From assembly GCA_963749875.1 (NCBI GenBank), contig CAVVOX010000003.1, forward strand, positions 62,001-126,000: a stretch of 64,000 bases of DNA. The letters run 5' to 3'. Source of the DNA: JAHQVI01 sp963749875 (GTDB taxonomy: Bacteria > Pseudomonadota > Alphaproteobacteria > Rhizobiales > Rhodomicrobiaceae). A program made the position numbers and the translations under genes. Under the pieces are notes generated by a model that saw only the letters and a list, made by a program, of their open reading frames with translations, did not search any database and was not told where the DNA came from. Of this stretch, positions 37,179-45,117 are shown one piece after another (the stretch's first letter is position 1; every line of letters begins with the position of its first letter).

Positions 37179-37798
37179 TTCCACCGTATATGTTTGCGAG
37201 CGCGGGCGAGGACCGTAACGTTTTCGGTCTCCATAACCGCCAGGAGGGCTTTCCGGGCCCGCGCGAGCCGGCTCATCACCGTCCCTTCTGCGATCCCGAG
37301 TACCTCCGCCGTCTCGCGATAGGACAGGCCGGCAAAATCGACGAGCGCGATAATCTCGCGGTGCGTCGGGGTCAATCTGTCGATGGCGATGCGCACGGTC
37401 ACAACGTCGACAATCCGCCGGTCACCGTGCCAGCCGGCCTCGGCGTCGTCAGTATACGTTTCATGGACCGGATCGAAGCTGACCTCAAAACCGCTTTTGC
37501 GGTGCCTGTCGATGAAGGCGTTTCTGAGAATGCGGAACAGCCAAGCACGACAGGCCCGCTCATCACTCGGCCAACTCGCTGCGGCAAGCGCGCGCAACAC
37601 GCAATCCTGAACGAGATCACACGATTGGTCACGATCCTGGGTCAGCGCAAAGGCGAAGCCGTACAGACGCCCGAGATACGGTTCGATCCATTCGCGCAAA
37701 ACCGGCACCGCCATTTGAAACGTCGAGGATGACACCGGGAAATCCTCGTTACTCCTACCGTGGCTGATCTGCGAGCCATCAGCCGCCAACGGACTCAT
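37175..37798 (-). CDS. ECF-type RNA polymerase sigma factor
   Basis: Region 2 is seen in LTQDRDQSCDLVQDCVLRALAA and AWLFRILRNAFIDRHRK, region 4 in YRETAEVLGIAEGTVMSRLARAR. About 207 residues. The start is uncertain: ATG 37798 gives a 29-residue leader before region 2, and ATG 37714 would be shorter. It overlaps its anti-sigma gene and precedes sorAB; relatives in Sinorhizobium (RpoE1/RpoE4) control sulfite detoxification. It is a paralogue of the sigma at 1086-1619. Confidence 0.88.
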   Translation of the reverse strand: MSPLAADGSQISHGRSNEDFPVSSSTFQMAVPVLREWIEPYLGRLYGFAFALTQDRDQSCDLVQDCVLRALAAASWPSDERACRAWLFRILRNAFIDRHRKSGFEVSFDPVHETYTDDAEAGWHGDRRIVDVVTVRIAIDRLTPTHREIIALVDFAGLSYRETAEVLGIAEGTVMSRLARARKALLAVMETENVTVLARARKHIRWK

Positions 37799-38040
37799 CA
37801 CACCGCTCAAAGAGCCAGAGCATTCCCCATAGCGTAGGCCAACCAGGCATTGGCTGGCAAGATCGCTTCTGGCGCCGGTGCGTGATCGCCGTTCAAGCGC
37901 AGTCTTTCATGGCAAGAAGACGATAAGGAGGTGAGACGTGGGCCGGGTTGCCGCCGTCGTCCACTCGGATGCGTATGCGGACATGTGAGCTACACTCTGC
38001 TGACAATAATTAGCGACAATGGTTCGACCGAATACAAATA

Positions 38041-39092
38041 GGCTCTGTCCGCGTTGAGTATGTGTTTCATCCAATGGCGGCGGCCAAGCAGTGCTCGGGC
38101 GCAAGGGAAGCAGCGGATTTTTCCAGCATTCGCCGCCAGCCGAGATAGTTGGGTAGATATTTCGTCGCCACGCCGTTGAAGCGGTTGAGCCATTTCTTGA
38201 AGCGGCTGATATAGCTATTGACGGTCTGGATGTGCAGCACCTTTTCATGCACGTGCTCGCCGTGGCTGGCGAGGATCAGCTCGTATTCGATCGCTTCTGC
38301 CTTGGCGAAAGCGATCAGCGCCGGATCGCCGTCCATGCACAGCAGCACGTCAGTGTTCGAAACTGCTCCCTTCAAAACCGCGTTGACGGCGTCCTCCGAG
38401 CGATTGTGCAACACCGCATCCAGATGATGGCCGTAGCGGTCGCGGGCGATCAGGATCGGCGTTTGTTCGCTGGACAAGCCTGGCTTTTCAGCCTTGCCGC
38501 CGCGCTTCCTCGCCTTGCTCGGCAAGCGCCGCTCACCTTTCCGGCTTTGCAGAACGAAACATTCGTCGACCTCGACGATGCCGGTCAGCCGCTGGTCCTT
38601 AAGGTCTTTCTGCGCCTTCAAAAAACGATGCCTCCAGCGGAAGGACGTGCTCTTGTCGATCCCGGTCCGCACCGCCGCGGCGCGGACGGTCTCCGAGCCG
38701 TTGAGCGCTTCGGCGAATTTCAGCCAGCGGTCCCGCTTTCGAAGCCGGGCCAGCGGCGTGCCGGTCAGAGCGTTGAACGTCCTGGCGCAGGCCAGGCATT
38801 TGTAACGCCACAGACCCCGCGCCATACCATGGCGATGGATGCGACGCCCCTTGCAATGCGGGCATTTCAGATCGGTCTGAAACTGGCCATCGATGAGCTT
38901 TTGCGTTTCATTTCCAGCGCTCCGCTCGCGAAGAGTATCGATCAGCTTGCGGCCCTGCGCGGGCGTGAGTTCCGCGATAAGTTCCGCTAGCCGCTGTTTG
39001 AATTTTCGGTGCTCCATGATCGGTCTCCCTTAATGGGAACAGATCAGGAACTTGAGCTGCCGTCAATCCCCATACTCAGCGCGGACAGAGCC
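38041..39092 (-). mobile_element. intact IS1595-family insertion sequence
   Basis: 1,052-bp element. Terminal inverted repeats GGCTCTGTCCGCGTTGAG at 38041 and its complement ending at 39092 agree over 22 positions with one mismatch. Perfect 8-bp target duplications TACAAATA flank it (38033-38040 and 39093-39100). It carries one transposase gene on the minus strand. The intact ends and duplication suggest a recent insertion. Confidence 0.95.
38067..39017 (-). CDS. IS1595 family transposase
   Basis: 316-residue transposase of the ISXO2-like/IS1595 class. An N-terminal zinc ribbon (CPHCKGRRIHRHG and YKCLACARTFNALTGTPLA) is followed by the catalytic domain with the first Asp in VEVDECF, the second in DVLLCMDGDPAL, and the third position in the NSYISRFKKWLNRFNG region with YLPNYLGWRR. 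The length and motifs look intact, so the element may be active. Contained in the IS described at 38041-39092. Confidence 0.95.
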   Translation of the reverse strand: MEHRKFKQRLAELIAELTPAQGRKLIDTLRERSAGNETQKLIDGQFQTDLKCPHCKGRRIHRHGMARGLWRYKCLACARTFNALTGTPLARLRKRDRWLKFAEALNGSETVRAAAVRTGIDKSTSFRWRHRFLKAQKDLKDQRLTGIVEVDECFVLQSRKGERRLPSKARKRGGKAEKPGLSSEQTPILIARDRYGHHLDAVLHNRSEDAVNAVLKGAVSNTDVLLCMDGDPALIAFAKAEAIEYELILASHGEHVHEKVLHIQTVNSYISRFKKWLNRFNGVATKYLPNYLGWRRMLEKSAASLAPEHCLAAAIG

Positions 39093-39178
39093 TACAAATA
39101 TTTTGATACGTAGTCTCCACGTGATATGCTAGTGTAGATCGCAAATAATTTGTCATAATTACTATGCGGGGTACTCTC

Positions 39179-39614
39179 ATGGATAGTCGGAACGTCTTCG
39201 CATTCATTCTGACGGCTTGCTTGCTGACGGTCGGTTTAGGGGGGCTTGCCCCAATGGCCAATGCCGCGTCGGCCGGGCAATCCTTTCTGAAATCCCGGCG
39301 AAAGCGCCAGGAATAATGTGATTGAGGTCAAACGTCGTGGCCGCGGCGTAACGATTTACCTGCCTATAGGTCCGAGCTATCTCTACTATGATTATCCCTA
39401 CTACTACAGCCGCGGCTATTATCCGACGCATATTGGGGGCTATGTGTACTATAACCCCAAGACCTACAGTCCCAGCCATTCTTATACCGATGATGCAGGC
39501 GCTCTCTATTCTGCGAAAGAGCGCTGTGCTCGCCGTTTCCGGTCTTTCGAATGGGATACTGGTCTTTACACGACTTATAGCAGATATAAGAAGCTTTGCC
39601 CTTACCTCCGCTGA
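39179..39614 (+). pseudogene. BA14K-like secreted protein, frame broken by +1 shift
   Basis: First frame from ATG 39179 gives a signal peptide (NVFAFILTACLLTVGLGG..., cleavage after ANA) and stops after KRQE at 39314. The second frame (open from GTG 39318) continues VIEVKRRGRGVTIYLPIG, a Tyr-rich stretch, and ends with ERCARRFRSFEWDTGLYTTY and KKLCP, the two-Cys ending typical of Brucella BA14K-like lectin proteins. Removing one base around 39312-39315 joins them. Either a real fusion of two short genes or a +1 artefact. Located just outside the IS1595 element. Confidence 0.55.
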
Positions 39615-39637
39615 TCCTGTTGACGGTTTAGATCAAC

Positions 39638-39667
39638 CCTCGTTCAAGTGGACTCACTTGAACGAGG
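39638..39667. repeat. inverted repeat, possible terminator
   Basis: CCTCGTTCAAGTG and CACTTGAACGAGG pair perfectly over 13 bases around the loop GACT. No T run follows, so it may be a bidirectional hairpin or an IS end. Confidence 0.6.
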
Positions 39668-39692
39668 TTAAGTTCATCTATTTCAAGAGACG

Positions 39693-39726
39693 AGCGCAAC
39701 TGCTCCCGCGTCCATCCCCGCCTTCG
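39693..39726. repeat. half copy of the 18291 palindrome
   Basis: AGCGCAACTGCTCCCGCG continuing to CCCCGCCTTCG matches the left half of the 65-nt palindrome at 18291-18355 with one mismatch. The right half is missing, consistent with truncation by the rearrangements in this region. Confidence 0.7.
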
Positions 39727-39809
39727 TATTTAGTCTCGCGAGATTGGCTGGATGAAATCGGTGTAAGCCGAGGTGTTTCCTTTATCACGGAGCGCCTCGC
39801 ATCATTCGT

Positions 39810-39945
39810 ATGAACCTGCACGCCAACGCCACGACGACACCCAAGATCCGGACCTACATTCAAAACAGCACGGCTTCGGTCGCCGAACTCGTTGCTGAGC
39901 TGGGCGTCAGCGAAAGAACTATCCGGCGCTGGAAACAATTCTGCC
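39810..39945 (+). pseudogene. IS481-like transposase, N-terminal remnant
   Basis: Only the first 40-45 residues are recognisable: MNLHANATTTPKIRTYIQNS then VAELVAELGVSERTIRRWK, the helix-turn-helix start of IS481-type transposases. After that the frame diverges into unrelated sequence. A dead fragment. Confidence 0.65.
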
Positions 39946-40101
39946 GCCAGTGTTCGACCTGTCCTACGCTGAGCGCCGGCCAGCGCGGCGGACCACCATA
40001 TGCACCGCGTGGGCCTCTGCGGCAGTTTCGACTCGCGGATCCCACTGTGTTCAACTGCTTCCGGTGCGGAGGCGCGAAAAAATCCAAGCTGATCACGGTG
40101 T

Positions 40102-40194
40102 TCAAGGACGACTGATCCAAGCGGCTTCGCAACGTTCCTTGACCAGCCTCACCGCCTCAAGCTTGAACTCCCGGTTGAACTTCCTTCTCTGCAT
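40102..40194 (-). pseudogene. IS3-family orfA remnant
   Basis: Thirty codons on the minus strand beginning MQRRKFNREFKLEAVRLVKE, the typical start of IS3 OrfA, then a premature end. The adjoining sequence to 40260 probably includes the old IS3 left end. Confidence 0.65.
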
Positions 40195-40826
40195 TCCAAA
40201 CCTCCGGTTCCATCTTCAACACCTTAACTCAGTGTCTACGGAACCGGCGGCAGGCCAGCTCGCGGGACTGTAATGAGAATTTGACCGTCTCGTTCGACCT
40301 GCCCGGATCACAGCGGTCGCTGATGGCGCGTGCCGTGCAACCTCATGCTTGGGGAGACGCCGGGTGCTTGCGCGCAAGCCGTTGAGATTTGGGAATAATC
40401 GGTCCGAGCCCTGGAGCGCGACTTAAAAACGCGCGGCGAAACGGCCCCCCGGTACCATGAAGCCGGGCGACAGCTTCCGAAACCATCAAGCGCTGGAATC
40501 GCTCTCTCGCCAGGTTGTCTTACTCTTCCCACAAGATTGTCATAATATAATCGCTTGGGAGCAGAGTTCATTTTGTAATATATTGAATTTAAATTGTAAT
40601 GCACTGAATTTTAATCGATTTTTTTGATAAAACAAAAAAATTTCCATAATAGTTCGCCTCAAACTTGCCATTTTTTTTCCTGGTTTCGCTATAGACACGG
40701 CCATATGACGCCCCTTTCCCCGGCTAAGGTTCCCTCGTATCACGCCTAAATTGCGCGTCCGTCGTGTTCGGCGTTCTGGGGTTTGGGCGATCTCTTGCAT
40801 TGATATGACTTAACAGGGGGCAAGGC
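40195..40826. other. A/T-rich region before the cytochrome gene, no gene seen
   Basis: About 630 nt. 40195-40520 looks like scrambled IS flanks. 40540-40690 is strikingly A/T-rich (runs of T and A around 40615-40680) compared with its surroundings, a likely promoter or foreign leader. AGGGGG lies nine bases before the cytochrome ATG. Confidence 0.45.
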
Positions 40827-43106
40827 ATGAAACGGTTATCCAGCATGTTGCTCTATGCGTGCTTGTTAGCAGCGACGATCCTTGTGCAATTCGTGGCATG
40901 GGGTACGAGCACGCAAGCTGGCAATGAGGTGGTCGCGCCGCTTGGCGGCCAGGATGTCAGCGCCAAAGCATCAAGCTCATTCGATCCGGCGCCGTTTTGG
41001 CCACCGAAGGCAACGGCAGCACCCGAAGAAGCAGCTCCGCCCGAACCCGAGACTACGGCCTCGGATAACGCTGGCGCAGGGACGGAAATCGTTCCGCCCG
41101 AACCCGAGACCGCTGCCTCGGATAATGCTGGCGCAGGGACGCAAGCCGTCGGACAATTCGGCGGCGATCTGCTGGCGCAGCACAAGGCGCCAGGCCAGAC
41201 CGACGATCTGCTCGTGCTGACGCCGCAGGAATTTCAGGCGATCAAGGGCAAGTTCAAGGGTGCCCAGAAAGCCCCCGCGACGGTTCAACCGGCTGCCCAG
41301 CCTGAAGAAGCAGCCGGAACAACCGAGACTGCGAACGCCAAGACCTATGGCCAGGGCGGCGAGCAGGAGGTGTCTCCGGATGCAGTAGCGGATGGCGCTG
41401 GGCAGGTGACTTTGCTTACCGCAGCAGCAAAAGCCACGAAAGGCAAGAAGGATCCCATCCCCGTGATCGACGCGGAGACCCTCTCCCTCTATCCCACCGC
41501 TGCGCAATGTGGCGAATGCCATAAGCAAATCTACGAGGAATGGTCTTCGTCGCAGCATGCCTATGCGTCGATCTCGCCGATGTTCCACACGTTCGAGCAG
41601 AAGTTCCAGGAGCTGACTCAAGGTACGGTCGGCACCTTCTGCGTGCGTTGCCACCAGCAGGTCGGCACTCAGCTCGGCGAGAAGCGCAATACGCCGCTCT
41701 GGCAGCGCGCCGCGATCTCGCGCGAGGGCGTGACCTGCATCACCTGCCACCGGGTCAAGGAGCAGTACGGCAAGGTCAACGGCGAGCGCCGGGTCGAGCC
41801 GGGCAAGATCTACGATCCGGTCTACGGCAGCGGTGAGAGCAGCGTCATCAAGGAAATTCTTGCCAATAAGGAAACCTACTCCGTCAAAACCAGCGACGAC
41901 GGGCGTGGGAACAGCATCCACAACGGCATGATGACGAACCCCCAGATCACCAAATCGGAGTTCTGCGTCAGCTGCCATCAGGTTGCGGTCAATCTGGGCA
42001 TCAAGCTGGAGATCGTCTGGGACCAGTATCGCGACAGCCCGGCACGCAAGGCCGGCGTCACCTGCCAGGACTGCCACATGGGCAAGAACCCCGGAAAGCC
42101 TGACGGCTATGCGACCGCGCCCTCCGCCATAGTCGGCGGCAAGGAGATCAACCCGGGACGCAGGCATGCCGATCACCGCTTCATCGGCCCCGGCTATTCG
42201 ATCGCCCACCCCGGCATCTTCCCTCACAACAAGAGAGCCCAGGCCTTCAGCATCAAGAAATGGCTGCAGTTCAACTGGCGCGCCGGCTGGGGCACCACCG
42301 AGTTCGAGGACCAGGTCGCCAACGGCCAGATCAAGGTCAACTTCCCGAATGCCTGGGCGGATCCGCTCGATCGTGAAGAAGCCTGGCAGGTGATCCAGGA
42401 GAACTTCGCGAAGCTCAGGGAGCGGCACGATCTCAGACGGCAGGTCATGGAGAATAGCAGCAAGGTCGACGGTCCCTACATCGAAGGCGACCCGAAGATC
42501 GGTCAGGACCTGGCGTTCGCCTACAAGATCAAGAACACCAATACGGGGCACAACCTGCCGTCCGGGTCCCTGGGTGCGCAGCCGCAGCTCTGGGTGAACG
42601 TCGCCCTCATCGATCCCGACGGCAAGAATATCTGGGAGTCGGGCTATGTCGATAGGGACGGCAACATGGCCGATCTGCATAGCCTGGAGGTCGCGGCTGG
42701 CCGCGTTGAGATTGACCAGCAGCTGGTACATTTCCAGACCAAGTTCCTGACCACCAACGTCAAGGGCACGGACCGCGAGATGTACCTGCCGGTGAACTTC
42801 GACATCGACCCGTTGCCGATCCTGCGCCCGCCGCAGGTCCCGACAACCGTTCTCAACCATCCGCCGCTGGTGCGCATGGAGAACCACTCGCTGACGCCGC
42901 TCGGTGAGAAGACGGCCAGCTACAAAGTGCCAGGTAACCTGATCAAGAAGCCCGGCAAGTACCGCCTCGCCTTCCGTATGCGGAGTCGCGGCGAGCCGAT
43001 CTACTTCATGCGCTTCGTCCGGGCCACCAAGGAAATGGAGCAGCGTATGAACGAGTGGATGATGGACTTCCACGCCTATGCGGTGGAGTTCGAAGTGAAG
43101 GGCTAG
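40827..43106 (+). CDS. pentaheme c-type cytochrome, cytochrome c554-like
   Basis: 759-residue exported multiheme cytochrome. Signal peptide to about residue 30 (SSMLLYACLLAATILVQFVAWG), then a Pro/Ala/Glu-rich linker of about 180 residues that includes a 19-residue unit repeated twice (PPEPETTASDNAGAGTEIV and its near copy). Five CxxCH heme motifs follow: CGECH 228-232, CVRCH 272-276, CITCH 304-308, CVSCH 380-384, CQDCH 413-417. The C-terminal 340 residues have no heme motif (NTGHNLPSGSLGAQPQLW, beta-rich). It resembles the cytochrome c554 group used in periplasmic electron transfer. The next gene encodes a large outer-membrane barrel, and IS remnants flank the pair, so the module was probably acquired together. 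Confidence 0.85.
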   Translation: MKRLSSMLLYACLLAATILVQFVAWGTSTQAGNEVVAPLGGQDVSAKASSSFDPAPFWPPKATAAPEEAAPPEPETTASDNAGAGTEIVPPEPETAASDNAGAGTQAVGQFGGDLLAQHKAPGQTDDLLVLTPQEFQAIKGKFKGAQKAPATVQPAAQPEEAAGTTETANAKTYGQGGEQEVSPDAVADGAGQVTLLTAAAKATKGKKDPIPVIDAETLSLYPTAAQCGECHKQIYEEWSSSQHAYASISPMFHTFEQKFQELTQGTVGTFCVRCHQQVGTQLGEKRNTPLWQRAAISREGVTCITCHRVKEQYGKVNGERRVEPGKIYDPVYGSGESSVIKEILANKETYSVKTSDDGRGNSIHNGMMTNPQITKSEFCVSCHQVAVNLGIKLEIVWDQYRDSPARKAGVTCQDCHMGKNPGKPDGYATAPSAIVGGKEINPGRRHADHRFIGPGYSIAHPGIFPHNKRAQAFSIKKWLQFNWRAGWGTTEFEDQVANGQIKVNFPNAWADPLDREEAWQVIQENFAKLRERHDLRRQVMENSSKVDGPYIEGDPKIGQDLAFAYKIKNTNTGHNLPSGSLGAQPQLWVNVALIDPDGKNIWESGYVDRDGNMADLHSLEVAAGRVEIDQQLVHFQTKFLTTNVKGTDREMYLPVNFDIDPLPILRPPQVPTTVLNHPPLVRMENHSLTPLGEKTASYKVPGNLIKKPGKYRLAFRMRSRGEPIYFMRFVRATKEMEQRMNEWMMDFHAYAVEFEVKG

Positions 43107-43132
43107 TCCCAAAAAGCCGAAGGTTTCGGATT

Positions 43133-43175
43133 GGGGACCCGCGAGGGGTCAAAAAAAAGCGGGTCCCCAGTTTTT
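43133..43175 (+). terminator. hairpin with T run between cytochrome and barrel genes
   Basis: GGGGACCCGC at 43133-43142 pairs with GCGGGTCCCC at 43159-43168, followed by AGTTTTT. A strong intrinsic terminator shape in the middle of the two-gene module; partial read-through or attenuation would set the ratio of the two proteins. Confidence 0.75.
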
Positions 43176-43267
43176 CCGAAGCCTCTTGCGGGCGGGACGA
43201 AGAGACGGCCCTGCCTGAAGTCGAGAAGAGGGGGTATCGGGTGAAAAATACGGAGAGGGACTTCCAC

Positions 43268-45073
43268 ATGACTTCGGAGGCGAAAGGCAACCTGCGGTAC
43301 CGCGCCGGGACAATGACCGCTCTGGCCACGATCGTGCTGGTAGCCGGTGGTTACGATGTGATGTCCGGCGCGACTGCAAAACCTGCGGCAGCCGCAAGCA
43401 GCAACGAAGCCAGCAAGGGCGGCAAGTTGACCGCGGCAGCCGCAAGCAGCAACGAAACCCGCAAGGGCGGCAAGTTGACCGCGGCACCCGCGAGCAGCAA
43501 CGAGGCCGACAAGGGCGGCAAGTTGACCGCGGCAGCCGCAAGCAGCAACAAGGTCCAGAAAGAAGGCATGTCGATGCAAGTGTCGCCCGGCGCCTCCCGG
43601 GTCGATCACGCCGAAGACTCTCCCCGATCCGATGCGCATTACATAGTGAAGTACAATACCGTAGTCACGTCGACCCAAGTGCCGCCCGGCGCCTCCCAGG
43701 TCGATGACACCGAAGACCTTTTCCGGCCCGGTCCGCAGTACGAACAGAAGTACAATGCCGAGGGGCAGGTCGACATCTACGGCGGAAAGAGTGCGGTCAA
43801 GCCGCCGCGCCCGCTGCTTGAGCTGGGTCGCGAGCAATACACCTCCGGCGAATACGACGAGAGCAGCACCCTCTTCGGTGAACTGAATCCGCTGCTCCCG
43901 GGCCTCTCCATCTACGGCGACTGGCGGACGGCGGTCGCCTACAACAACAACAACGGCAAGGATATTGCCCAGATCGCGACCCGGCTGAACCTCGACGTCG
44001 ACTTCAAGATCACCGGCACCGAACGAATACACGCCTTCTTCACGCCGCTTCAGGACAATGCAAAATTCACCCGCTTCGAGTTCGGCGGTGGCGACGCCGA
44101 TAATAAGTTCAACTTTGAGTTCGACCCCAACCCGCAGACGCTGTTCTTCGAGGGTGACGCCGGCGCCATCTATTCCGGTCTTTCCGGTGAGCAGGCCGGT
44201 TTCGACCTGCCCTTCACCGTTGGTCTCTTCCCGCTGTTCCTGCAGAACGGGATCTGGGCGAACGACGCGATCCTCGGCGGCGCGGTGAGCATCCCCGCGA
44301 AGAACTCGGCGGCGCTGGGGCTTGCCAACTTCGACGTCACCTTCTTCGCCGCATTCGACAATGTCGATAACCAGAGCGTCATTTCGAACGTTTCCGCCAA
44401 CCGCGACAACAACATCGCCAACCTCTATGGCGTAACCGCCTTCATCGACGCCTTCGACGGCTATATCGAAACGGGCTACGGCCTGATACAGGGCTTCGAC
44501 GAGCAGGACGGTCTTTTAACGCACTTCCTGACCGCCGCTTACAGCCGGCGCTATTACAATACCTTGTCGAACACGACCCGCTTGTTCGGGAACTTCGGGG
44601 ACGGCAAGGATAACGACGGCTTTGCCATCATTTCGGAGAACAGCCTGATCTCGGGCTTGCCAAGCACGCTGCTCCCCTATGCCAACTTCTTCGTCGGCTT
44701 CGGCGCGCCTCAGCCCCTGGTCGATGGCAATGGCGCGGGCATCCTGAAGAACGTCGGCATCAACTTCGAGACCGACGCCCTGACCGGCTTCCCGAAACTC
44801 AACGACACCGCCTCCAACGCGTGGGGCGGCGCGATAGGCTTGCAGTATCTCTTCAATCTGGATCAGCAGCTCGTCTTCGAGGTGGCCACGGTGCAGCCCT
44901 TCGGCGATCCTATCGCCGGCGTCGGCGCCGAGGACCCGCAGTACGGCTTCGGTGTTCGCTATCAGATCCCGATCACAAATGCCTGGCTGTTCCGCGCCGA
45001 TGCGACCTATCAGATCATCGAGGGCGGTGAAGACAACTGGGGCATCCGCTCCGAGCTCCGCAGGAAGTTCTGA
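43268..45073 (+). CDS. large outer-membrane beta-barrel protein with repeat linker
   Basis: About 601 residues. Signal segment TMTALATIVLVAGGYDVMSGATA, then four tandem 16-residue units (for example AAAASSNETRKGGKLT) over residues 40-103, then a 33-residue unit repeated twice (QVSPGASRVDHAEDS... and QVPPGASQVDDTEDL...), then a beta-barrel of about 420 residues (ELNPLLPGLSIYGDWRTAVAY, ARLNLDVDFKITGTERI, VRYQIPITNAWLFRADATYQ) ending in Phe (RSELRRKF), as outer-membrane barrels do. ATG 43268 is preferred over the long open frame from 43055. Paired with the pentaheme cytochrome upstream, it could form an outer-membrane electron conduit or channel. Function not established. Confidence 0.75.
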   Translation: MTSEAKGNLRYRAGTMTALATIVLVAGGYDVMSGATAKPAAAASSNEASKGGKLTAAAASSNETRKGGKLTAAPASSNEADKGGKLTAAAASSNKVQKEGMSMQVSPGASRVDHAEDSPRSDAHYIVKYNTVVTSTQVPPGASQVDDTEDLFRPGPQYEQKYNAEGQVDIYGGKSAVKPPRPLLELGREQYTSGEYDESSTLFGELNPLLPGLSIYGDWRTAVAYNNNNGKDIAQIATRLNLDVDFKITGTERIHAFFTPLQDNAKFTRFEFGGGDADNKFNFEFDPNPQTLFFEGDAGAIYSGLSGEQAGFDLPFTVGLFPLFLQNGIWANDAILGGAVSIPAKNSAALGLANFDVTFFAAFDNVDNQSVISNVSANRDNNIANLYGVTAFIDAFDGYIETGYGLIQGFDEQDGLLTHFLTAAYSRRYYNTLSNTTRLFGNFGDGKDNDGFAIISENSLISGLPSTLLPYANFFVGFGAPQPLVDGNGAGILKNVGINFETDALTGFPKLNDTASNAWGGAIGLQYLFNLDQQLVFEVATVQPFGDPIAGVGAEDPQYGFGVRYQIPITNAWLFRADATYQIIEGGEDNWGIRSELRRKF

Positions 45074-45117
45074 CCGATCGCGGATGATGGGTCCGGCTTG
45101 GGACGTAAGCGATGTTC

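Noticed and set aside
39060..40260. Whole stretch as one composite transposon carrying the cytochrome module
   Set aside because: The IS elements on the two sides belong to different families and are mostly fragments, so no matched pair of ends brackets the module.
40977..43112. 711-codon open frame on the minus strand opposite the cytochrome
   Set aside because: High-GC antisense shadow; the plus frame has a signal peptide and five heme motifs, the antisense frame has no recognisable domain.
43385..43576. Four 48-nt tandem repeats considered as a CRISPR array
   Set aside because: Repeats are contiguous without spacers and encode a regular 16-residue protein unit in frame.
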